NCBI GenBank assembly: GCA_002503395.1
Contig: DARQ01000033.1
Coordinates: 4,408 to 17,743 of the forward strand
Origin: Euryarchaeota archaeon UBA60
GTDB lineage: Archaea > Thermoplasmatota > Poseidoniia > Poseidoniales > Poseidoniaceae
Reading direction: 5' to 3'
Length of the DNA stretch: 13,336 nucleotides
Shown: positions 9,401 through 13,336 of the stretch, piece after piece
Layout: the number at the start of each line of letters is the position of its first letter
Numbering within the stretch: the stretch's first letter is position 1
Translations under genes and position numbers: made by a program
Notes under the pieces: generated by a model
What the model was told of the DNA's origin: nothing
The model's input: the letters and a program-made list of their open reading frames with translations, nothing else
Database searches by the model: none

Positions 9401-12301
9401 TTCATGGTTTCAGATGGGGCGATTGATGCCGATGGTACATGGAGTGCGAACATCACTTTGAACGACGACTTTGCTGCTGATACTCACAATCTTTCGGTTT
9501 CTTATGTGCCGACAGTGAACTATTACGAAGGCAGTTCTGCTCTCGCATCCTTCGATTCGCGCGGATTTTCAACCTTGACTTTCATCTATCCAGCCCTCGA
9601 CCAATTCGGCAATCCGGATTTGAATTCACGAACCCTGCGCAATGGATCGATTGAGGTATTCGTAAAATTGGTTGACAATACAATGACACCTATTGATTCA
9701 GCGACTATCGACTTACTTGTCGATGGCTTGAATGGCACTTGGCAATCTACCACCGCGGCCAATGGAACCGCTTCATTCAATCTTACCATTCCTTTCGATT
9801 CAGTTCCTGGATTCCGCAATATCTCTGCTCTCTTCAACGGAACCGCAGGAACAACGGGAATAATCGGCTCCGCCGCCAATACCACATTCGTGATAATCGC
9901 CAATACCTCGGTGACGATATCAAGTGTGACCGGAATCATGGTCGCTGGCGAGGTGGTCTCAGTCGATGGTAATCTGTTGGATGACCTCGGACTTCCACTG
10001 ATGAGCATGGGTGCCCCGGCCCCAGGTGTATTGCACCTCTTGATCGATGGAATCGAGGTCATGACCACCCAGTCGAATGCCACCACCGGACAGTGGTCGA
10101 TGACCTACACCTTGCCGCTTTCAACCAGTGCTGGAGGGCATCAGATATCCGTGCTCTATACCGCTGAATCAACTTGGGGAGCGCCGGGCTCACCCGATGC
10201 CGACCAGGAAAATCCTCTGTTCTATCGCCCCAGTGCCGACAATAAATGGTTCAACATCAGTGTTCCAACCGAGGTCAGGCTCTCTTCTCTGGGCGGGGAT
10301 ATCGACCGTGAGGATTTACTCTTGGTAAACGGTAGTCTGGTCGATGTAGTCGGCTTGCCGCTCGATAACCGCACCGTTGAGGTGTGGCTCGGAAGTGATT
10401 TCCTGACCAATGTCACGACCGATTCCAACGGTGCTTTCACGGTCGCCTATCCGGTACCTGCCGATGCTCCTCTCGGGGCAAATATGCTGGTCTTCGAATA
10501 CCGTGGCGAGACATTCTTCCTACCCAGTAATATCAGCGGTACATGGTATGTGTACAGCAAGATTGGCATCACCATTTCGGCGCAGTCGCAGGCCGCAATC
10601 GGCGATTCAGTCACTATTTCCGGATTTGTCGGCGACAACCAGATGATGCCGATTGAGGGTCTTTATGTCGACATCACAGTTGATGGCATCTTGGTCGGCC
10701 AAGCGCTTACCGATGCAGATGGCAACTATTCTCTCGACTGGATCATAGATTCGACCTTCAACTATGGCGACAACATGATTCTGGCAAATGTACCGCCGCA
10801 GAGTTGGTACCGCGGTGGTAGTGCAAACACTTCCATCAGTCTACTTCATCGTACTGGATTGACGATTGAGTTCTCCGACTCGGCAAGTGCCACCCGCGGT
10901 AGTTTCTGGACTGTGCAGGGACAACTATACGATGACGATGCCAGTGGTGATGCTGGAATTGATGGTGAAACCATCACCGTCTTCTTCGATGGAGTCGAAG
11001 TTGATGTGGTGTTGACCACCAATGGCGGCTACTGGACCGCGACCATTCTAGCACCGATGGCCGAAAGCCGTGGTGCGCACTTGATTTCGGTGGAATTCTC
11101 GGGCGATAGTTTCTATCTCGGCTCGCTCAACAATGTCACTGCAATACTGTGGGCTGATGTGATTATCGAGATAGATGCAATCAGCAATACCGCAACCCGT
11201 TCTTCGGCGACCGACCCGATTGTGATGAGCGGTAGGATTCGCGAGGTCGGCGGCCAGAATGAGATTATTGCTAACGCCGAACTGGTTCTCGGTGAGGGTT
11301 TGAATTGTGCTGGCGATGATGAAATAAGGTGCATCGGGATATCTTCTATTCTATGGAATAATGATGTATTCTCAATTTCTGCAACTGCACCTTCGTGGAT
11401 GGATGGCGGTGCCAACTACATCGCCTTGGAATATGCGGGCAATTCCTCGCAATATCTCAATGGTGCTGGAAATGATACCTTGCAGGTGACTATCCTGCTC
11501 GATGTGACTTTTATTGTGAAACTGGAAGAGATAGTTCTTGGAGACGCCGATAGACAAAATGTTCGCGGTACGATTACCGCAACTGCCTACGATACCCAAA
11601 AACCGGTGCAAGGAATCGACATCTGGATTGAATTGGAAATTCCCAACGGTACTGACAGAATTGAAGAAAGGACCACCGATGAAAATGGCATAGTGATAAT
11701 CTCCTTCGATGCCGACCCGCCGTACGCTGACGTCGACCGCTGGGGTGAGGTGAGGATCAGTCTGCGCACCGATGACCCAATGCTGTCCAATATCTCCATG
11801 GTGAGACTGGAGAATGCGTATTCCTCGATGAATATAGAATATAATATGGGCGAGGAAGATGATTCTGGATTCCCTTGGTACCTGGTGTTTATCGCGTTGT
11901 TAATGGCGGTTGGAAGCGCGGCTTATTTGATGCGCAAGCGCAAGTTGGAAGCGCTCAAGGAACTCGGCGACGTATTCGCCTACACCGCTGAATTGCTCGC
12001 CGCCGGAGATGAAATCCGCGAGGTGATTTTCTCGTGCTATGAGAGTCTTTGTCGAGTCCTCCAGAGTCATGGTTTCCTGCGCCAAGAATTTGAGACGGTA
12101 CGTGAATTCGAGGTTGCAATCCGCAAGGCGATTCCGATTCGTGAAGACGCATTGCTCGCCCTTGACCAAGTTTTCGAAATCGCTCGCTACAGCCGTCAGC
12201 AGATGGGTGAGGCGCACAAGACACAGGCACAGCAGGCACTTGAAGCCTGCAAGTCCGAAGTGGATCGAATCTCAGCACTTCAGGAAATCCCAGTTCGCTA
12301 A
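3440..12301 (+). CDS. Giant membrane-anchored transglutaminase-like protein: TSP3 repeats, TgpA-like core, Ig-like stalk, DUF4129
   Basis: A 2953-residue ORF without frame breaks. Domains in order: signal peptide 1-47 (SRRAF at 20-24, hydrophobic 23-47, possible cleavage after AMA); TSP3-type calcium loops about 49-739; a pre-domain with YWR at 763-765 and YDSYTG at 769-774, as in TgpA-type proteins; and a transglutaminase-like core about 955-1045. In the core, GTCSEYA carries the nucleophile Cys970, NHFSYWTEV carries His1010, and GWVPFNP places Asn1036 where Asp is usual. About sixteen Ig-like modules (about 1061-2800), rich in N-x-S/T sequons, follow. A membrane helix (2811-2831) ends in RKRK, then a cytoplasmic DUF4129 domain (about 2860-2920) with G-x-x-R...ETxxEF and FExARYS. 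The transglutaminase fold includes cysteine proteases, amidases and crosslinking enzymes, so the reaction is unknown. Extracellular protein processing or crosslinking is the best inference. The MoxR and DUF58 genes that often accompany such proteins are not adjacent. The ATG at 3440 is 29 bp after a TATA-like box. Confidence 0.93.
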   Translation: MSEYASESPVFTTSLTSRKSRRAFSLVLLMMLSTVIGMEMAAWEAMALNDQDGDGLSYGLEYLINTQPQDPDSDNDGLPDGWEWKYGLDPTDGSSIGVNGATGDQDGDGMTNLQEYLYKQPSTWDLASTPQVLDNGVWWNGTVPVRNWNEENAMQYSRPGCGDAGSDGTGSIILCDEDPVGNICTDGIDNDRDGLVDSADSDFDGDADCSSNDDDGDGLYDEDVDGWDTDGDGLPDGWEAANGLDATSPSNDDGYGGDPDNDGLINIYEYANPTWTTQCSGIDCWRPGPSTAAMTETVSPCDPAAGIGPNGCQSNTAEVDGITSTDPQNPDTDGDGLNDSYEALVLLTDPTSRDTDNDGIDDGVEVNGAYGVPGQASNPRNNNTDGDQFDDGDEDLNGNGVIDAGETDPTRREDSGDFDNDGIENWEENMSCTAWNVFDTDSGGVGDGDERNVTHNTDPCMSMVSATGNIVTWTASTSRLTLADGTGFNPAGGIGFYNNSGALSAFAYSTVVNDVLFGVSLAPPVGVTTVESHNGSWCHTLATNDGTLSTWRNYCDDDYKDTDGDGLANWQELLGTFGFFSNPTLVDTDGDNVNDYDEVMNGTDPGEPCWNNLDTDGDGINDYFETSTGCDLIYVGVMNGSVDGYVTDPTQIDTDNGGIDDRQEYFDGTNPENDPTDDIHLADTDGDGIPDVVENNSGLNWLNPDTDGGGMLDGDECPQPFWYLNCIGAPFNPLDPSDDITLDQIVFFANNTTGVVDNEQPHYWRLHTYDSYTGAAYAAYDSVHPSTEIMVPYGNATHLASSSFGNDSVTWQVNFVNGISTGPIPLPAYSSNLTFWFDPAVQVERSNDTHRYNVIGGFLNELWSVQAENYFDATTQANTVANSSAIYETILPSQLTNMSMPESQVFNITNGVISDSGATSAWGKSQALVDFLTNADANATDFKINYNGSQVPDLVDISMHMLVSTKEGTCSEYATLMTTMARLAGLPARMVSGYKDGEWSGTGYAVSSNHFSYWTEVNMQTSPSSGGLDLGWVPFNPCPPAESMEVVNLTSSLYTWDRDASSSINLSGQLRFADNQTVAAHETVKAYLAPVGAAYSTMEIGWELGAANTDENGNFTINGTPIDASPPGFGVIVFKPVRMGYVSDTNIVSSILINITDDVVISQLAPNPVGNPVIGAGASTTMTGKIEYENPPVEGIENLATHTVFFSYNSSIDGAVNLSTVVGQDGFWSFDLALDANEPRGNLTGTLWFGGWKDTSISIPGSPQFNLRPSNLSILMNVSDAPNLSATLEGPGANNSIMVLNEFIYVNGTVQSRGSSPVNMNGSLELSIRENDSGSTYSIVFNQTVNGTFNIVFNLTAANATVPAGRLDVQLRFYPSTIEATDDANLSGPAWWLKGTLDITFSPFITSMRGQEASAILDFYDHRGVNYGLNLTGEFSSTFDSTWINTTVSPAGGYNLIWNTSNNMIPGDYLLMTQFNGSEHYLPSNSSTMVRIQGDIVVNAAPVDFWIHIGTTGYVVGNVTDAVLGTPVVGNDSIITAMLIGPGGIIPLGTTMLNNSTGEFNISVSIPPTGFGAGNYEVQLEVNFAVAAPLGGAYYNYLGEFLPSATIGVESEAALTIGTVPDAAVINSTIDLVIHVHDIADNSNITGVDVNYEFDYGGSNTSIGTATTDSEGNATLSWLVQGFEPGLYTVRYWMANTTAGSGKWWGNSTTSQMTIMAPTLVNVTVIPNTVIAGQNFNVSGMIMDQDNLSRALVEAVDLDVYWSDNPEEKLINRQSTDPSGYFNLSVPTDSSGNGTIRGNQTLVIEVVNGSSPFYLDSNFNHLILVIGVTDFEALKPLNAEIFNRNSSVDISATLVESSDMFSVLAGRNVTMQFDDDPVLLMAVTDASGAVSFNYTIPYTQSLGVVNVSFSFAGDFDLLGANKSMNSITVRSMTILVVDAITDNPVAGDVFTVTGNISSDNSTSGLMFRDGTALIANVLFRIDGQIGNFMVSDGAIDADGTWSANITLNDDFAADTHNLSVSYVPTVNYYEGSSALASFDSRGFSTLTFIYPALDQFGNPDLNSRTLRNGSIEVFVKLVDNTMTPIDSATIDLLVDGLNGTWQSTTAANGTASFNLTIPFDSVPGFRNISALFNGTAGTTGIIGSAANTTFVIIANTSVTISSVTGIMVAGEVVSVDGNLLDDLGLPLMSMGAPAPGVLHLLIDGIEVMTTQSNATTGQWSMTYTLPLSTSAGGHQISVLYTAESTWGAPGSPDADQENPLFYRPSADNKWFNISVPTEVRLSSLGGDIDREDLLLVNGSLVDVVGLPLDNRTVEVWLGSDFLTNVTTDSNGAFTVAYPVPADAPLGANMLVFEYRGETFFLPSNISGTWYVYSKIGITISAQSQAAIGDSVTISGFVGDNQMMPIEGLYVDITVDGILVGQALTDADGNYSLDWIIDSTFNYGDNMILANVPPQSWYRGGSANTSISLLHRTGLTIEFSDSASATRGSFWTVQGQLYDDDASGDAGIDGETITVFFDGVEVDVVLTTNGGYWTATILAPMAESRGAHLISVEFSGDSFYLGSLNNVTAILWADVIIEIDAISNTATRSSATDPIVMSGRIREVGGQNEIIANAELVLGEGLNCAGDDEIRCIGISSILWNNDVFSISATAPSWMDGGANYIALEYAGNSSQYLNGAGNDTLQVTILLDVTFIVKLEEIVLGDADRQNVRGTITATAYDTQKPVQGIDIWIELEIPNGTDRIEERTTDENGIVIISFDADPPYADVDRWGEVRISLRTDDPMLSNISMVRLENAYSSMNIEYNMGEEDDSGFPWYLVFIALLMAVGSAAYLMRKRKLEALKELGDVFAYTAELLAAGDEIREVIFSCYESLCRVLQSHGFLRQEFETVREFEVAIRKAIPIREDALLALDQVFEIARYSRQQMGEAHKTQAQQALEACKSEVDRISALQEIPVR
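3584..5655 (+). repeat. Thrombospondin type-3-like calcium-loop repeats (residues 49-739 of the giant protein)
   Basis: This block encodes a dozen or more D-x-D-x-D-G-x-x-D-x-x-E loops, for example DQDGDG, DSDNDGLPDGWE, DTDGDGLNDSYE and DTDGDGIPDVVE. They are typical of TSP3 repeats, which bind calcium through the Asp side chains. The repetition shows in the DNA as well: the 18-mer GATACCGATGGCGATGGC occurs identically at 4121-4138 and 5279-5296, with one- or two-base variants at 5120 and 5486. Some loops are degenerate (DTDSGG, DTDNGG, DTDGGG) and may have lost calcium binding. An unrelated beta-rich insert of about 88 residues interrupts the array at 4841-5104. Confidence 0.88.
6341..6559 (+). 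other. Transglutaminase-like catalytic core with Cys-His-Asn
   Basis: This segment encodes residues 968-1040 of the giant protein and contains the three catalytic blocks of the transglutaminase-like superfamily. The Cys block is GTCSEYATLM (Cys970), followed by the helix ending in GLPARMVSGY, a hallmark of the family. The His block is NHFSYWTEV (His1010). The third block is GWVPFNPCP (Asn1036), where family members usually read W-x-x-x-D-P. The order and spacing (40 and 26 residues) are those of an intact core, so an active enzyme is likely, although the substitution leaves this open. Confidence 0.85.
6620..11839 (+). repeat. Tandem Ig-like stalk, about 16 modules of about 109 residues
   Basis: A recurring hairpin of the type D/N-x-x-G-x-F/Y followed by an alternating strand marks each module. 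I place it at residues 1110, 1225, 1346, 1452, 1558, 1669, 1777, 1885, 1996, 2108, 2217, 2328, 2425, 2528, 2642 and 2747, giving spacings of 97-121 residues. A second shared segment follows each hairpin, with a Pro, then G-x-x-x-I/L-x-V-x-Y/F and often a G-D/N/S-x-x-Y-L-G/P end, as in bacterial Ig-like stalk domains. Sequons (N-x-S/T) are frequent throughout. A lone Cys pair (2623/2631) sits in one membrane-near module. The modules are clearly related in pattern but well diverged, so the array is old rather than freshly amplified. Confidence 0.8.
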
Positions 12302-12426
12302 AACGAAAGACACAGGGATTCAAATTCTGGCGTGGCTTTCATCTAGAGGGAAAACCCGATAACCAACCCTTCCGAAGGCTTAACGTCGTAGCAACACGAA
12401 GTATCCTTAGTAAGTGGTCTTCCCTG

Positions 12427-13014
12427 TCACCAGCCGATATGAAGTTCGCCTGAATCCCAGATGGCGGTCAGATCGCTGGTGTCATCCGGGAGGGTGACAG
12501 TCTGCCGCCAATCAATATCGAGCAGATTTAGTTTCATTGCCGGGTGCCCATTAATCTCACCTGTCCAGACCTCGACCCTACCTAGGGTCGTGCCGCGCAG
12601 TGGGATGCTGATTCGGCGCTCACCGACGATGCCGCCGAGTTCCGCCACCATCCATTCAAGGCGGCGCTCGGGAAGAATTTCGGCGAGGTGAGACTCGGGT
12701 ATCTCGCCGGCACTGACGAGGAATCTGGTGTGCATCTCCTGGACTTCAGCCAGATGTGGGATGGAAGATAAGTGTTGGGCGTGAAGGAGGTGAGGCACGC
12801 CAGCTAGTCCCGCGTAGGCTGAGGGTGGGTCATCTCCGGCCATGGATAAGTTGGCATGGGTGTCAGGAAGGTAGTCACCTTTTGCCTCGCTACGACTGAA
12901 TTTCGAGTTGATGATGCCTTCGGTTATGGTTACTGACTGCCAGCCTGAACTCGATTCATGGCCCGCCGACATGGAGGTGTCGAGAAGCAGGTGGCTCAAG
13001 AACCCTCGGCTCAC
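12427..13014 (-). CDS. Hypothetical protein translationally coupled to a Rad3-family helicase
   Basis: This is a 195-residue protein that I do not recognise. The GTG start at 13014-13012 overlaps the stop of the upstream helicase gene by four bases (GTGA), the usual sign of translational coupling, and this decided the start; an ATG at 12972 is the in-frame alternative. There is no signal peptide or membrane helix, so it is predicted to be cytoplasmic. The N-terminal half is rich in His, Ser and Ala, with HLLLDTSMSAGHE near the start. The C-terminal third looks beta-rich. Its last strands (LPDDTSDLTAIWDSGELHI) faintly recall the end of an HSP20/alpha-crystallin domain, but this is a weak resemblance and not a call. 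It ends 125 bp from the convergent giant gene. Its position suggests a job linked to the helicase, which is inference only. Confidence 0.75.
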   Translation of the reverse strand: MSRGFLSHLLLDTSMSAGHESSSGWQSVTITEGIINSKFSRSEAKGDYLPDTHANLSMAGDDPPSAYAGLAGVPHLLHAQHLSSIPHLAEVQEMHTRFLVSAGEIPESHLAEILPERRLEWMVAELGGIVGERRISIPLRGTTLGRVEVWTGEINGHPAMKLNLLDIDWRQTVTLPDDTSDLTAIWDSGELHIGW

Positions 13015-13336
13015 TCAGCCGGCTTGGTCTTGGCGAAAAATCTCTTGGCGATCATCTGCGTCGTCGCCCCATCGTGGGAGATTATCGGTGACAGGTTGTC
13101 GGGCAGACAGGCCTGGTAATTACCGCGCTGGTGGCGTTCGTCGAGAAGTAGAATGAAGGCGCGGTCATCGATACTGCGAATCGGCCGTCCCATCGCCTGC
13201 AATACCGCATTCATCGGCGGTTGCACCATCGCCCAGCGCATTCCCTTGCCACGACCGAATTTGTCGTCGAAGTATTTCAGCAGGGCTTTGCCTTCGACCG
13301 GTGGCGGTGCCATCGGAATGCCGATGCAGACCACTG
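13011..13336 (-). CDS. Rad3/XPD/DinG-family DNA helicase, C-terminal fragment (5' end beyond window)
   Basis: The reading frame is open to the window edge, so only about the last 107 residues of a much longer gene are visible; the first full in-frame codon begins at 13334. The fragment is the end of the second helicase domain of superfamily 2, Rad3/XPD type. It contains a VCIGIPMAPP segment (the family's I/V-G-x-P stretch). It also has motif VI as QAMGRPIR (about 46-53), whose arginines contact ATP, followed by DDRAFILLLDERH, matching the family's usual D-x-G-x-x-x-L-L-D-x-R. Such proteins are 5'-3' DNA helicases, usually with an iron-sulfur cluster in the N-terminal part, which cannot be seen here. 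They act in repair or recombination. The C-terminus ends in a basic stretch (KRFFAKTKPAE). The stop overlaps the start of the next gene by four bases. Confidence 0.9.
   Translation of the reverse strand, partial: VVCIGIPMAPPPVEGKALLKYFDDKFGRGKGMRWAMVQPPMNAVLQAMGRPIRSIDDRAFILLLDERHQRGNYQACLPDNLSPIISHDGATTQMIAKRFFAKTKPAE

Noticed and set aside
9586..10086. A 166-residue minus-strand ORF inside the giant gene
   Set aside because: It lies wholly within the Ig-like stalk coding region, which has clear domain signatures on the plus strand. Long antisense ORFs are expected from the codon bias of this gene; the same holds for 4475-5056 and 3959-4423.
12368..12378. CCTTCCGAAGG inverted repeat in the convergent gap, as a terminator
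   Set aside because: The stem is only 4-5 bp with almost no loop and no T run follows on either strand. I see no clear terminator or other feature in 12302-12426.

Overview
The window looks like a piece of an archaeal chromosome, most likely a marine euryarchaeon of the Poseidoniia (Marine Group II/III) type. This is inference from style, not from a marker gene. The signs are a tRNA without an encoded CCA end, TATA-like boxes 28-29 bp upstream of start codons (leaderless transcripts), a Rad3/XPD-type helicase, and two very large secreted, membrane-anchored proteins built from beta-sandwich modules and thrombospondin type-3 (TSP3) calcium loops.

Layout. 5-88 (minus) is tRNA-Leu(UAA). 89-208 is a divergent intergenic region with the promoter of the first large gene. 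209-3244 (plus) encodes a 1011-residue cell-surface protein with an N-terminal export signal, beta-rich ectodomain, one C-terminal membrane helix and an acidic cytoplasmic tail. 3245-3439 is a 195-bp intergenic region holding a 19-bp palindrome and a second TATA-like box. 3440-12301 (plus) encodes a 2953-residue protein: signal peptide, TSP3 block, TgpA-like pre-domain, transglutaminase-like core, about sixteen tandem Ig-like modules of about 109 residues, one membrane helix and a cytoplasmic DUF4129 domain. 12302-12426 is a convergent intergenic gap with no clear feature. 12427-13014 and 13011-13336 (both minus) form an operon: the C-terminal end of a Rad3/XPD/DinG-family helicase, cut by the window edge, followed with a 4-base overlap by an unrecognised 195-residue protein.

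How the genes fit together. The two large plus-strand genes lie in tandem, but each appears to have its own promoter. Both products should sit in the cytoplasmic membrane with nearly all of their mass outside. The giant protein keeps the order known from bacterial TgpA (extracellular transglutaminase, membrane helix, cytoplasmic DUF4129). However, the N-terminal multi-helix membrane domain is replaced by a predicted calcium-binding TSP3 block, and a very long Ig-like stalk separates the enzyme from the membrane. The third catalytic position reads Asn rather than the usual Asp. This architecture is the most interesting content of the window. The minus-strand pair is a separate unit, probably concerned with nucleic-acid metabolism.
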